The translations under genes were made by a program, and so were the position numbers. A stretch of DNA of 64,000 bases from Rhodoferax sp. (GTDB lineage: Bacteria > Pseudomonadota > Gammaproteobacteria > Burkholderiales > Burkholderiaceae_C), in NCBI GenBank assembly GCA_003133245.1, contig PKWM01000026.1, positions 1 to 64,000 of the forward strand. Direction: 5' to 3'. The notes beneath the pieces are model-generated. The model ran no database searches and was not told where the DNA came from. It saw nothing but the letters and a program-made list of their open reading frames with translations. Position 1 is the first letter of the stretch, and every line of letters begins with the position of its first letter. Below, in pieces: positions 18,598 to 27,795 of the stretch.

Positions 18598-20004
18598 CTA
18601 CTGCGTGATTTCCAACACGACCAAGTGGTTTTCTTTGGCGTTCCAAGTTCTGCCCACCACGCGCTCGATGAAGTCAGCATCAAACTCGGCTCCAATGGCG
18701 CGGTTTTCCGGCTTGCCCAGCTTGATTTTGCTCGACGCAATACCGGCCACGCCGGTCCCTGGAATTCCCGGTGGCGGCGACTGGCCGTCAAAGCTGATGT
18801 GATGCGTCGTCGGGTCCAGATAACCGCGCGGCCGCACCAACTCGATGATGGAAAAAGCCGGTAAATCCGCATCGACGATGCGCTCGGGCGTCAAATTCAG
18901 CACCGCGCTACTGCGCGGGAACGCACTGCGGTAAATGTGCGTCGTGGCATAACCCGGCGCATGCACGACAAATTCATAAGGCACGCCGGCCACCGCCTGG
19001 AACGGGCCCCAGTGACCGTCTGCGCCGACTGCCTTGGTGTGAACCAGCCCACCCACGCGCAAGCCGGTCTCGATGTGCACGGCATAGACTTCAACCACTG
19101 CTTTGGGCAGCGGTAGATTGTTGCTGAAATTGCCGCTTGTATTGTCGTTTGGCCGCAAGCCCATGCCGGTTACCAGCCCGTCGAGCATGATCGTTTGCTC
19201 CGGCTGGATATTGAGCGATGCCGGGGCTTGCCCGGTGATAAAACGGTAAGCCGCTTCAAACGCCGCCGGCGAGAATGAGGTCTCGCGGTGATCGAGGCGC
19301 GGGATGACGATGTTTTGCGCGCCTTTGAGTGCCGGGTTATCGTAGCCAACGCCGGTCGGTTTGCCCTTGGCGCCGATCCACGCGCCATCGGGCTGCGAAT
19401 ATTTGTCGTTGTTGTCGGAGCGGATCGTGAGCCATTTGACCGGGCCGCTCACTTCGTCACCGGCCGCATTCTTGGGCGCGTTCAAGGCTTTCAAAAAGGG
19501 GCCGGTGCCAGAGAATTCACTGCCCTCAAGGCAGCCGGGTATCGCGCACACGCCGTGATTTGGCGTACCGCCCAAAATGGCATGGCTCACCGTTTTGTCA
19601 CCGCCACCATTCTGGATGTAGTTGCGAATCGCATAGCCGCCGCGCGAGTTGCCCATCAATACCACCTGCTTGGCGCCGGTTTGGGCCAGTACCCTGTCAA
19701 CCTCGGCCTTCAAAAATGCCATGTGCTCGGCAGTGGAGCTGCGACCCGCTTGCTCTTTGTTGTCATCATCACGCACCAAGGGATAGGGCTGCTGCAAGGC
19801 GAACAAGCGCGAGCGTGGCCAACCGTTGGACTCAAAGCGCCACAGTGTGGTCTGCCAGATGGCGGCCGAGTCGCCATTGCCATGCACAAAGACGATCGGC
19901 GGCGCGTCGGCCCGGACGGTGGGCGCCCAGGCACAACCGCCTGAGGCCAAAGCCAGGGCCAGTGCGAAGGAGGTAGAAATGCCGCGAAACAGACGTCTGA
20001 ACAT
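18598..20004 (-). CDS. Secreted lipase-like alpha/beta hydrolase
   Basis: 468 residues from the ATG at 20004, with AGGAG at ideal spacing; an earlier TTG-type start is not needed. The signal sequence has a possible lipobox (LASGGC). The mature N-terminal half is an alpha/beta hydrolase: FVHGNGDS oxyanion region and nucleophile elbow GNSRGG (Ser in GxSxG). The C-terminal part (from about 290) is beta-rich with a carboxypeptidase-regulatory-like look. Probably an outer or periplasmic esterase that frees an acid for the adjacent liv-type importer and acyl-CoA synthetase. Confidence 0.78.
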   Translation of the reverse strand: MFRRLFRGISTSFALALALASGGCAWAPTVRADAPPIVFVHGNGDSAAIWQTTLWRFESNGWPRSRLFALQQPYPLVRDDDNKEQAGRSSTAEHMAFLKAEVDRVLAQTGAKQVVLMGNSRGGYAIRNYIQNGGGDKTVSHAILGGTPNHGVCAIPGCLEGSEFSGTGPFLKALNAPKNAAGDEVSGPVKWLTIRSDNNDKYSQPDGAWIGAKGKPTGVGYDNPALKGAQNIVIPRLDHRETSFSPAAFEAAYRFITGQAPASLNIQPEQTIMLDGLVTGMGLRPNDNTSGNFSNNLPLPKAVVEVYAVHIETGLRVGGLVHTKAVGADGHWGPFQAVAGVPYEFVVHAPGYATTHIYRSAFPRSSAVLNLTPERIVDADLPAFSIIELVRPRGYLDPTTHHISFDGQSPPPGIPGTGVAGIASSKIKLGKPENRAIGAEFDADFIERVVGRTWNAKENHLVVLEITQ

Positions 20005-20041
20005 ACCTGCTCCTGTAAAAAACAACCGCAGTAACAACCCG

Positions 20042-20065
20042 AAGCAGGCCGGACCCGGCCTGCTT
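20042..20065 (-). terminator. Strong hairpin between livK-like and lipase genes
   Basis: An 11-base arm AAGCAGGCCGG is followed almost at once by its exact complement. It lies 9 bp after the end of the substrate-binding protein gene. No T-run follows directly on the minus strand; a T-rich stretch comes about 20 bases later. It may be a partial terminator or an mRNA-stabilising end that lets the binding-protein message accumulate. Confidence 0.5.
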
Positions 20066-20074
20066 GGTTCCCGC

Positions 20075-21256
20075 TTACTTCATCAAGTCGCTCAGGCTGA
20101 CGGGTTTGATCTTGCCGCCTTCCACGACAGCGACCAGTGGATCGACCAGCGTGCCGCCGACCGCATCGATACCATGGAAGTAGCCCGCATTCTGTTCCAT
20201 TGGCAGCTTGGCCAGTGCCTCGCCCAGTTTGGCGCGGATCGCCGTGGCATCGCTAGTGCTGCCGGCGAGCTTCATCGCTGCTGCCAGTGCATGCGTGAGC
20301 GCATAGTTGTAAGCCGACTCGCTGGTTGGGTCGCGATCAGCACCGTACATCTTGCGATAGGCGGCGCTGAAAATCTTGGCCCCAGGACGGTCATCGTACG
20401 TTACGGGCAAGACACCGATGGAGCCTTCGAGCAGCGGCAGGCCGCCGGTAATCTTGGCCATCTCGTCGAGCTTGGCCTGGTCCATGATCAGGAAGCCGCC
20501 CTTGAAACCGAGTTCGCGCGCTTGCTTGACCACCAGCGCGGTCGGTTCCGAGGCGCCGCCGATGAACATCACGTCAGGCTTTTCGGCCAGCACCCGGCTG
20601 ACACCGGTGTAGAAGTCGGCCGAACGGTTGTACGACATCGGGTTATTCGAAACGATGGTGCCGCCGGCCTTTTCCCACGCCGGGGCGAACTGCTGCGTCC
20701 AGTCCTTGGCGTACTCGTGGTCACCGGGCAGCATGCCGACCTTCTTGCCGAACTTCTTCATCTCGTAACGGGTGAAGGGGACGATATAGGAGTTGAAAGT
20801 CGGCGGAATCCGGATCGAGAGCTTGTTGCCGACCTCGGTGATCTTGCTCGTACTCGAATACGCCATCACGATGAACTTCTCTTGTTCGTTGAAGGCCTGC
20901 ATGGCATAGATGCCGCCGGAATGAGGCACAAACACGGCCGGCGTGTGGTACTGCTGCACCAGGCGGCGTGCGTTGATGGCAGCTTCAGCCGGCGAGTATT
21001 TGTCGTCCAGCGCAACCAACTCAAGCGTGACTTTCTTGCCCGCGACCTCAAGCCCGGCCGCATTGACTTCCTTGATGGCCATTTCGATGCCGCTGGTCAC
21101 GTTCTTGCCATACAGCGCGGCGCCGCCGCTGAGCGGTCCGGTGAAGCCGATTTTGACCGTCTCCTGGGCGAAGACGGAGCCGGCGGCGAAAGCGCCCAGC
21201 AGCGCCATTGTCAGTGGCAATACGGTGAAGTGGCGACGTGAGAAAGCAGTTTTCAT
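20075..21256 (-). CDS. Periplasmic substrate-binding protein, LivK type
   Basis: 393 residues with a signal peptide (cleavage about FAQ-ETVKIG). The mature protein begins VKIGFTGPLSGGAALYG, characteristic of branched-chain amino acid type (HAAT) binding proteins, and has the two-lobe periplasmic-binding fold length. GGAGACTC lies just before the ATG. It is the solute receptor for the LivHMGF importer encoded immediately upstream. Because a lipase and a CoA ligase follow, the ligand may be an aromatic or aliphatic acid instead of an amino acid; this is inference. Confidence 0.9.
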   Translation of the reverse strand: MKTAFSRRHFTVLPLTMALLGAFAAGSVFAQETVKIGFTGPLSGGAALYGKNVTSGIEMAIKEVNAAGLEVAGKKVTLELVALDDKYSPAEAAINARRLVQQYHTPAVFVPHSGGIYAMQAFNEQEKFIVMAYSSTSKITEVGNKLSIRIPPTFNSYIVPFTRYEMKKFGKKVGMLPGDHEYAKDWTQQFAPAWEKAGGTIVSNNPMSYNRSADFYTGVSRVLAEKPDVMFIGGASEPTALVVKQARELGFKGGFLIMDQAKLDEMAKITGGLPLLEGSIGVLPVTYDDRPGAKIFSAAYRKMYGADRDPTSESAYNYALTHALAAAMKLAGSTSDATAIRAKLGEALAKLPMEQNAGYFHGIDAVGGTLVDPLVAVVEGGKIKPVSLSDLMK

Positions 21257-21317
21257 AAGTGAGTCTCCTTAAGTAGTGGAACGAACAAAAAATATTGGAC
21301 TGCCCAGACCATGCGCA

Positions 21318-22025
21318 TCATGCGCCGATATAGGCCGCCCGTACGGCTTCGTTGCCCAGCAGCGAATCACGGTCACCTTCGAGCGCGATGCAGCCACGCT
21401 CGATGACGTAGGCACGGTGCGCGATGGCGAGTGCCGAATAAGCATTTTGCTCGGCCAGCAGCACCGTGGTGCCGGCCTTATTGATACGCGCAATCACCTC
21501 AAACATCTGTTTTACGACCAGCGGTGCCAGACCCAACGAGGGCTCGTCGAGCAGCAGCACCTTGGGCCGACCGAGCAGCGCCCGCCCGATCGCCACCATC
21601 TGTTGCTGCCCGCCCGAGAGCGATCCAGCCGGGTCGTTCTGTTTTTTTTCAAGAATGGGAAACAGCGCGAACACTTCGTCGAGTGAACGTGCGATACCGG
21701 CCGGGTCGCGCCGATGCACATAGGCGCCCAGCGTGAGGTTCTTGCGCACCGACATCATCGGAAACAGCTTGCGCCCCTCCGGGCAGTGGACCAAGCCGGA
21801 CGCGACGATTTGCGCTGGCCGCATGCCCACAAGTTCGTGCCCGTTGAAGCGAATGCTGCCGGCGCTGGGCCGTTGCAGGCCGCTGGCGGCCATGAAGATC
21901 GAGGTCTTGCCGGCGCCATTGGCGCCCAACAGCACTACCAGTTCACCGGGTGCGGCGTGCAGTGTGATGCTGTTCAGCGCGCGAAAGCTCCCGTAGTGCA
22001 GATCGACAGCTTCAAAGCGCAGCAT
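21318..22025 (-). CDS. livF: ABC importer ATPase, LivF type
   Basis: 235 residues from the ATG at 22025, which has GGAG upstream and overlaps the livG end by 14 bp. Walker [10 protein letters not shown], signature LSGGQQQM, Walker [11 protein letters not shown] and the LivF-type ending (YVIERG) are present. One of the two cytoplasmic ATPases that drive the HAAT importer together with LivG. Confidence 0.92.
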   Translation of the reverse strand: MLRFEAVDLHYGSFRALNSITLHAAPGELVVLLGANGAGKTSIFMAASGLQRPSAGSIRFNGHELVGMRPAQIVASGLVHCPEGRKLFPMMSVRKNLTLGAYVHRRDPAGIARSLDEVFALFPILEKKQNDPAGSLSGGQQQMVAIGRALLGRPKVLLLDEPSLGLAPLVVKQMFEVIARINKAGTTVLLAEQNAYSALAIAHRAYVIERGCIALEGDRDSLLGNEAVRAAYIGA

Positions 22026-22776
22026 GGTCAACTCCAAGATACGCGTCGATGACTTGCGGGTCGCGCCGGATCTCGGCCGGCGTGCCCTCGGCGATCTTGC
22101 CGCCATTGTTGAGTACCACGATCTTGTCAGCCAGGCGCATGATCATGTCCATCTTGTGCTCGATCAGGCACACGGTCAGGCCGTGGTCCACCAGTTTGCG
22201 TATCAGTGCGGCCAGGCCGACTGTCTCTTCCGGATTGACGCCGCTGGCGGGCTCGTCGAGCAGCAGCAGTTCCGGGTCGGTAGCAAGCGCCAGCGCAAAG
22301 GCGACACGCTTGCGTTCCTCCTGCGTGATGTCGGCCGCGATGCGATTGGCAATCTGCGCGAGACCCACGAAGTCAAGCGCCTCCAGCGCTTTCTCGCGGC
22401 ACAGTTTTTCTTCCTGCCGCAGCCGCTGCGTGTTGGCCAGCACGTCCCATAGGCCCGATTGGGTACGCAGCCGGTGGCCGACGATCAGGTTGTCAAGCAC
22501 TGTCGCATTGTCAAACAAGTGCGTGGTCTGAAAGGTGCGTGCGATACCCAGCCGGGCCACGTGGTCTGGCCGCATCCCGGTCACATCGCGGCCCTTGAAC
22601 AGGATGCTGCCTGAGGTCGGTTTGTGGGTTCCGGCCACCAGGTTGAAGAAAGTGGTCTTGCCTGCACCGTTGGGGCCAATAATGGCGCTGACCTGGCCGC
22701 GCTCAAAGCGGGTGCTGACCTGGTCAACCGCAGTCAGGCCGAAGAATTGTTTGGTCAGAGCAATAATTTCAAGCAT
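22012..22776 (-). CDS. livG: ABC importer ATPase, LivG type
   Basis: 254 residues from the ATG at 22776, preceded by GGGGGA; longer in-frame starts would run into livM. Walker [10 protein letters not shown], a LivG-type signature where the usual LSGGQ reads ITQEERKRV, Walker [15 protein letters not shown], and the extended C-terminal helix of LivG ([18 protein letters not shown]). The degenerate signature is usual for the LivG branch. It overlaps livM by 8 bp and livF by 14 bp. Confidence 0.92.
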   Translation of the reverse strand: MLEIIALTKQFFGLTAVDQVSTRFERGQVSAIIGPNGAGKTTFFNLVAGTHKPTSGSILFKGRDVTGMRPDHVARLGIARTFQTTHLFDNATVLDNLIVGHRLRTQSGLWDVLANTQRLRQEEKLCREKALEALDFVGLAQIANRIAADITQEERKRVAFALALATDPELLLLDEPASGVNPEETVGLAALIRKLVDHGLTVCLIEHKMDMIMRLADKIVVLNNGGKIAEGTPAEIRRDPQVIDAYLGVDHAAL

Positions 22777-23749
22777 CGCGCGGTCCCCCTTGCGCCAGCT
22801 GGCTGGCGGCGGCGCGGCGCGCACGGCGCTTGAGCCAGGTGCCGATGATGCCGTCGGGCAAAAACACGAGCAGTGCAATTAGCACCGGGCCGAACACCAC
22901 CATCCGGTAGTCCTGCAAGAACTGCAAACCCTGGGTCAGCCAGGTCACCAGGAAGGTGCCCACCAGCGGCCCCAGCAGCGTGCCGATGCCGCCGACCAGG
23001 GTGAACATGATCAGGTCGAAGGTGACGGTTTCGCTGGCCAGATCGGGCCCGAGAAAGCGCACTTGCCCGGCATACAGCGCCCCGGCAAACCCGGCGTAGG
23101 TCACCGAGAGCACAAATGACAAGGTCTTGGTGCGCATCAGATCAATGCCCAACGCCTCGGCCAGTTCGTCGCTGTTGCGCACTGCCATAAAGCTGCGGCC
23201 CAGCAGCGAGTGAACGATGCGCGCCATGATCCAGACACCGAGCGCCAGAAAAGCCAGCACCAGGTAGTACTGCGACAGCGGCGTACCGAACTGCAGCGGC
23301 CCAATGCCGCTGGGTGCGGGTACGCCCATGATGCCGACCGGGCCGTGCGTCAGGCTCTCCCACTTCTCGATCAGCAAATACATGATGGTGTTCACGCACA
23401 GTGTGAAGATCGCAAAGTAGTGGCCCTTGAGCCGCAGCGACAGGATGCCAACAAAGAATCCAACCAGTGCGGTCACCGCGCCAGCCAGAAAAAATGCGAT
23501 CCAGAATGGCACTTGGTGATCGACCGTCAGGATGCCCACCGTGTAGGCGCCCACCGCCATGAAAGCACCGTGTGCCAGATTGAACTGTCCGGTATAGCCA
23601 GTGATCAGGTTCAGGCCCAGCGCCGCAATGGCCATGATAAAGGCCTGCGTTGCCACCGAGATCAGGTAGTTGTTTTGCGCCACCAGCGGAAACGCCAGCG
23701 CCACCCCTGCCAATAGCGTCCAGCCGAGCTTGCCTTGCAGCAGGTTCAT
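22769..23749 (-). CDS. livM: ABC importer permease, LivM type
   Basis: 326 residues, about 9-10 membrane segments. The family motif GQFNLAHGAFMAVGAY is present near residues 55-70, and the EAA-like loop lies near LAEALGID. Its start overlaps the livH stop by one base (TGATG). With LivH it forms the inner-membrane channel of the importer. Confidence 0.93.
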   Translation of the reverse strand: MNLLQGKLGWTLLAGVALAFPLVAQNNYLISVATQAFIMAIAALGLNLITGYTGQFNLAHGAFMAVGAYTVGILTVDHQVPFWIAFFLAGAVTALVGFFVGILSLRLKGHYFAIFTLCVNTIMYLLIEKWESLTHGPVGIMGVPAPSGIGPLQFGTPLSQYYLVLAFLALGVWIMARIVHSLLGRSFMAVRNSDELAEALGIDLMRTKTLSFVLSVTYAGFAGALYAGQVRFLGPDLASETVTFDLIMFTLVGGIGTLLGPLVGTFLVTWLTQGLQFLQDYRMVVFGPVLIALLVFLPDGIIGTWLKRRARRAAASQLAQGGPRDA

Positions 23750-24615
23750 CAGTGCACTCCTTTCGGGGTGAATAAGCCCTGCGGGCGCAGCGACAGGATC
23801 ACCACCAGCAGCACGAAGGCGATGATGTCCTTGTAGTCGGTGGAAAAGTAGAAGCCGCCAAAGCTCTCAGCCATGCCGATGATCAGACCACCGACGATGG
23901 CGCCCGGAAAGCTGCCCATGCCGCCCAGGATGATGATGACGAAGGCCTTGGTGATCACCAAGTTGCCCATGCTCGGATAGACCAGGTTGATGGGCGCATA
24001 AAGCACGGCAGCAATGGCCGCCAGCGCTCCCGAGATCGCAAACACCAGCAGCGTGACACGCGTCGCGTCGATGCCGACCAGCGCCGCACCCTCGCGGTTT
24101 TGCGCCATCGCGACGATGGTCGAGCCCAGCACGGTGTGGTTGAGGAACAGATGCAAAGCCACCATCAATCCGAACGCACCGGCGATGATCAGCAGCCGCT
24201 GGAGCGGCGCCGTGAGGCCAAACACTTGCACCATCTGGCCGTAGGGCGTTGGCATGCGATGGAAGTCGGCGCCGAACAGCGCCTGCGCTCCGGCTTCGAG
24301 AAACAGCAGGATGCCGATCGCCGCAATCATGTTGTGCAGTTCGGGCGCATGGCGCAAGGGATAAAACACCAGGCGCTCGGCCAGCATCGCGATGACCGCC
24401 ACCACGGCGGCCGCGCCCGCCATCGCGGCCCAGTAGTTCAGACCGAGTGCCGCCATCAGGTAGTAGCCTGCGAACGCGCCGGTCATGTAGAAGGCACCGT
24501 GGGCGAAATTGGGCACGTGCAGGATGCCATAGACCAGTGTCAGGCCGAGCGCGACCAGGCTATAGACGCCCCCGATCGTCAGGCCATTGAGCAATTGCTG
24601 GAAAAATAGTTCCAC
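23749..24615 (-). CDS. livH: ABC importer permease, LivH type
   Basis: 288 residues from the GTG at 24615, selected because AAGGA lies 5 bases upstream; a GTG 24 bp earlier is possible. About 8 membrane segments and the LivH motif VPNFAHGAFYMTGAF near the N-terminus. First gene of livHMGFK. The 138 bp between nrdG and this gene probably hold its promoter, though no clear -35/-10 pair stands out. Confidence 0.92.
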   Translation of the reverse strand: MELFFQQLLNGLTIGGVYSLVALGLTLVYGILHVPNFAHGAFYMTGAFAGYYLMAALGLNYWAAMAGAAAVVAVIAMLAERLVFYPLRHAPELHNMIAAIGILLFLEAGAQALFGADFHRMPTPYGQMVQVFGLTAPLQRLLIIAGAFGLMVALHLFLNHTVLGSTIVAMAQNREGAALVGIDATRVTLLVFAISGALAAIAAVLYAPINLVYPSMGNLVITKAFVIIILGGMGSFPGAIVGGLIIGMAESFGGFYFSTDYKDIIAFVLLVVILSLRPQGLFTPKGVH

Positions 24616-24753
24616 GGCTATCCTTGAAATGCCCAGCACGACACCGACACTTCGATACCAGAGGGCTAACCGCTAATTCTGCGGGCGGGGACAGGTGTGC
24701 TGACCGAGGGTTTTCCCTGATTGGCGTCGCATCGGCGACTAAGAGAAATGGAA

Positions 24754-25473
24754 TTAGACCTGTCTGAGCGTAAAGGTCTCAAACAGGGTCGAGACCTGGG
24801 CCAACAACTCGGCACCGGGGTAACCCGCCGTCGCTGTGGCGTTGAGTTGTTCATCGGCACAGCCAGTAGCGCGCGCCACCTGCAAGGCGTAGTGCTGCAC
24901 CCCCAGGGCGCTCAGGCTTTGCGCCAGCGCCAAGATATCGGCTTCGGTATGCAGACCCGGGTGCACCGTGGTGCGAAACTCATGCGCGGCGCTGCTGGCC
25001 AGTACCGCTTGGGCGCTGGCACGGGCGTGGCGCGCGCTGTCGTTGACGCCGGTAACAGCATCGTAGCCTTGCCAGCCGGCCTTCACATCCAGGCCGACCC
25101 AGTCCACCAGCGGCAGCACTTCGGCCAGCCGCCGGGGGTACATGCCCGCGCTGTGCAGACCAATGCCCAAGCCAAGCGCGCGCGCCTCATGCATGGCGTC
25201 TGCCAGTGCCGGATCGAGCGTGGGTTCGCCGCCGCTGAAGACCACCGCATCGACCAGCCCGACGCGCCGCCTCAACAGGCTTATCACAGCGGCCCATGCC
25301 AGGGGGCTGTGCTCGGTGCGTGTTTGCAGGTGCGGATTGTGGCAATAGCCGCAGCGCCAGGGGCAGCCTTGCACAAAGACGACGGCAGAGAGTTTGCCGG
25401 GGTAATCGGTGGCGCTGAACGCCGTGACGCCGCCGACCTTAAGCCGGCTCGCAGGAAGCGCAGTGTTCGTCAA
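24754..25473 (-). CDS. nrdG: Anaerobic ribonucleotide reductase activase NrdG
   Basis: 239 residues, radical SAM enzyme. The cluster motif is CPWRCGYC (CxxxCxxC) near residue 38, followed by the GGEP motif (FSGGEPTL). It generates the glycyl radical on NrdD. The start appears to be TTG at 25473, inside the upstream small gene (35-bp overlap) and without a strong ribosome site, so translation is probably coupled to that gene. Confidence 0.9.
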   Translation of the reverse strand: MTNTALPASRLKVGGVTAFSATDYPGKLSAVVFVQGCPWRCGYCHNPHLQTRTEHSPLAWAAVISLLRRRVGLVDAVVFSGGEPTLDPALADAMHEARALGLGIGLHSAGMYPRRLAEVLPLVDWVGLDVKAGWQGYDAVTGVNDSARHARASAQAVLASSAAHEFRTTVHPGLHTEADILALAQSLSALGVQHYALQVARATGCADEQLNATATAGYPGAELLAQVSTLFETFTLRQV

Positions 25474-25636
25474 AGTAAGTGCGCTCGAAAAACTCGCCTT
25501 TTTTGCCGGTGTTGAAGGATGACATGGGCCGGTGGTAGCCCATGACGCGGGTCCACACCTCGCAGCGCTGGCGCTCTTCGTCGCGCAGGATGATGGTTTT
25601 GGGGGCCAGTAATGGTTGTTCGCAAAGTTCGGTCAT
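25439..25636 (-). CDS. Separately encoded glycyl-radical segment of class III RNR (NrdD C-terminus)
   Basis: 65 residues from the ATG at 25636, with AAGGA 7 bases upstream. It contains CEVWTRVMGYHRP followed by FNTGKKGEF and ER. This lines up with the C-terminal end of classical NrdD (in E. coli, RVCGY with the radical Gly681, then FNAGKQEEV and RR), so Gly33 here is the likely radical site. The main nrdD product upstream stops before this segment. Cys5, Cys25, Cys59 and Cys62 may bind zinc. The protein lies between nrdD and nrdG on the same strand, as expected for a reductase whose radical domain works in trans. Confidence 0.82.
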   Translation of the reverse strand: MTELCEQPLLAPKTIILRDEERQRCEVWTRVMGYHRPMSSFNTGKKGEFFERTYFDEHCASCEPA

Positions 25637-25667
25637 GTTGGGTCCTTGTTTAGAAATCCAGGTGTCT

Positions 25668-25711
25668 GTCATCGCGATTGCCGCGTCGCTTGCGCTCCTC
25701 GCAATGACGAA
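25668..25711. repeat. REP-like palindromic element between nrdD and its glycyl-radical gene
   Basis: Begins GTCATCGCGATTGCCGCG and ends GCTCCTCGCAATGACGA. The outer ends GTCATCGCGA and TCGCAATGAC are inverted repeats with one mismatch. The same unit recurs at 42499-42531 (the blocks GATTGCCGCGTCGCT and GCTCCTCGC are shared) and in shortened form near 53235-53262. This is the kind of short dispersed palindrome common in proteobacterial intergenic DNA. Confidence 0.75.
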
Positions 25712-25735
25712 GTCATAGAAATGGTGTCAGGTTGT

Positions 25736-27751
25736 TCAGGCAGCTTCCAGCTGCTTGCGGGCGATGATGTCAGCATCGCATTTGGGGCAAAAATCGTGGC
25801 GACCGCCCAGGTAGCCGTGCTTGGGGCAGATTGAGAAAGTGGGCGTCACGGTGATGTAGGGCAGGCGAAAACGCGACAGCGAGCGCTTCACCAATTGGCG
25901 GCAGGCCTCGGCGCTGGAGAGGGGCTCGTTCATGTACAGGTGCAGCACGGTGCCGCCGGTGTACTTGCGTTGCAGATCGTCCTGTAGTTCTAGCGCCTCG
26001 AACGGGTCGTCGGTGTAGCCCACCGGCAACTGGCTCGAATTGGTGTAGTAGGGCATGTCTTTCGTGCCCGCTTGCAGGATGTCGGGGAACTGCTTGGCAT
26101 CTTCCTTGGCAAAGCGGTAAGTGGTGCCCTCGGCTGGCGTGGCTTCCAGGTTGTACATGTGGCCGGTCTGCTCCTGAAATTCGAGCATGCGTGCGCGCAC
26201 ATGATCGAGCAGCCGAACGGCAAAGGCGTGGCCCCAGTCGCTGCTGATGTCGTGGTGGTCCTGTGTGAAGTTGCGGATCATTTCGTTGATGCCGTTGACG
26301 CCCAAGGTGGAGAAATGGTTGCGCAGCGTGCCCAGGTAGCGCTTGGTGTAGGGGAATAGGCCGTTGTCCATGTGGCGCTGGATCACCTTGCGCTTGATCT
26401 CCAGGCTGTCGCGGCCCAGCTCCAGCAGACTGTCGAGCGCTTTGAGCATGCCTGCCTCATCGCCCTTGTGCAGATACCCCAGGCGCGCGCAGTTGATGGT
26501 GACCACGCCGAGCGAGCCGGTCTGCTCGGCCGAGCCGAACAGACCGTTGCCGCGCTTGAGCAGCTCGCGCAGGTCGAGCTGCAGGCGGCAGCACATCGAA
26601 CGGATCATGTTCGGCTTGAGTTCGGAATTGATGAAGTTCTGGAAATAAGGCAGTCCGTACTTGGCGGTCATCTCGAACAGCGCCTCGGCGTTGGGGCTGT
26701 ACCAGTCGAAATCTTCGGTGATGTTGTAGGTCGGGATCGGAAAGGTAAAAACGCGGCCCTTGGCGTCGCCAGCCATCATCACTTCGATGTAGGCGCGGTT
26801 CACCATGTCCATTTCAAACTGCAAGTCGCCGTAGGTAAAGGCCACCTCTTTGCCCGCAATCACGGGAATTTGTTCGCGCAGGTCTTCCGGGCAAACCCAG
26901 TCAAAAGTCAGATTGGTAAACGGTGTTTGCGTGCCCCAGCGCGAGGGCACGTTGAGGTTGTAGATCAGCTCTTGCAGGCACTGGCGCACGTCGTGGTAGC
27001 TCAAGGCATCTTGTCGGATGTAAGGCGCCATGTAGGTGTCAAACGAGCTGAAGGCCTGCGCTCCGGCCCATTCGTTTTGCAGCGTACCCAGAAAATTGAC
27101 GATCTGACCGACCGCACTCGACAGGTGTTTCGGCGGGCCTGATTCCACCTTGCCGGGCACGCCGTTCAAGCCTTCGTGCAGCAGCGTGCGCAGGGACCAG
27201 CCGGCGCAATAACCCGCCAGCATATCGAGGTCGTGAATGTGCATCGCGGCGCTGCGGTGCGCCGCTCCCACTTCAGGCGGATAAACGTGGTTGAGCCAGT
27301 AATTGGCGATCACCTTGCCAGAGACGTTGAGGATCAGACCACCCAGCGAATAGCCCTGGTTGGCATTGGCGTTGACGCGCCAGTCGAGCTGTTGCAGGTA
27401 TTCGTTCATGCTGGCTTCAACATCGACCAGCGTCTTGCGGTCGTTGCGCAGCTTGTGGTGTTGCTCGCGATAAACGATGTAGGCGCGCAGCGTCTTGGGG
27501 TAACCGGCGTCAAACAGCGCCGCTTCCACCGCGTCCTGAATCTGTTCAATATGCGGCGTCACGTGCCCTTGCACCTTGATCTTGGGACACACCAGGTACT
27601 GGGTCAGGCGCTGCGCCTCGACCGCGTCGAACTCGCCACTGACCTGCGCCGCACGCTCCAGCGCTTGCGCAATTTTGGCGGCATCAAAAGCCTTGACACC
27701 ACCGTCGCGCTTGATGATGTGCGTAAAAGGCGGCTGGGTTTGTTGTTTCAT
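25736..27751 (-). CDS. nrdD: Class III anaerobic ribonucleoside-triphosphate reductase, main part (NrdD)
   Basis: 671 residues from the ATG at 27751, with GAGGGA upstream. The ATP-cone comes first (IIKRDGGVKAFDAAKIAQAL), then the ten-stranded catalytic barrel. A Cys-rich end (CPKHGYL ... FCPKCD) resembles the zinc ribbon that normally precedes the glycyl-radical segment. The protein stops after KQLEAA, without RVxGY and the glycyl-radical tail; that tail is encoded by the next gene, 99 bp downstream. With it the total, about 736 residues, matches ordinary NrdD enzymes. Reduces NTPs to dNTPs without oxygen. Confidence 0.93.
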   Translation of the reverse strand: MKQQTQPPFTHIIKRDGGVKAFDAAKIAQALERAAQVSGEFDAVEAQRLTQYLVCPKIKVQGHVTPHIEQIQDAVEAALFDAGYPKTLRAYIVYREQHHKLRNDRKTLVDVEASMNEYLQQLDWRVNANANQGYSLGGLILNVSGKVIANYWLNHVYPPEVGAAHRSAAMHIHDLDMLAGYCAGWSLRTLLHEGLNGVPGKVESGPPKHLSSAVGQIVNFLGTLQNEWAGAQAFSSFDTYMAPYIRQDALSYHDVRQCLQELIYNLNVPSRWGTQTPFTNLTFDWVCPEDLREQIPVIAGKEVAFTYGDLQFEMDMVNRAYIEVMMAGDAKGRVFTFPIPTYNITEDFDWYSPNAEALFEMTAKYGLPYFQNFINSELKPNMIRSMCCRLQLDLRELLKRGNGLFGSAEQTGSLGVVTINCARLGYLHKGDEAGMLKALDSLLELGRDSLEIKRKVIQRHMDNGLFPYTKRYLGTLRNHFSTLGVNGINEMIRNFTQDHHDISSDWGHAFAVRLLDHVRARMLEFQEQTGHMYNLEATPAEGTTYRFAKEDAKQFPDILQAGTKDMPYYTNSSQLPVGYTDDPFEALELQDDLQRKYTGGTVLHLYMNEPLSSAEACRQLVKRSLSRFRLPYITVTPTFSICPKHGYLGGRHDFCPKCDADIIARKQLEAA

Positions 27752-27764
27752 TTTGTCCCTCAAT

Positions 27765-27780
27765 ACACCATAGGTAGTGC
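27765..27780. promoter_or_regulatory. Putative NrdR box, promoter-proximal
   Basis: ACACCATAGGTAGTGC, an imperfect palindrome agreeing with the NrdR consensus at about 12 of 16 positions. It lies 14 bp upstream of the nrdD ATG. A second box lies 31 bp away centre to centre, which is three helical turns, the spacing typical of paired NrdR boxes. Confidence 0.7.
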
Positions 27781-27795
27781 TGAACATCATCCTAA

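Noticed and set aside
19826-21241. 471-codon open frame on the plus strand over the lipase start and livK-like gene
   Set aside because: Opposite a binding protein with signal peptide and correct ribosome site; the frame has no recognisable domain.
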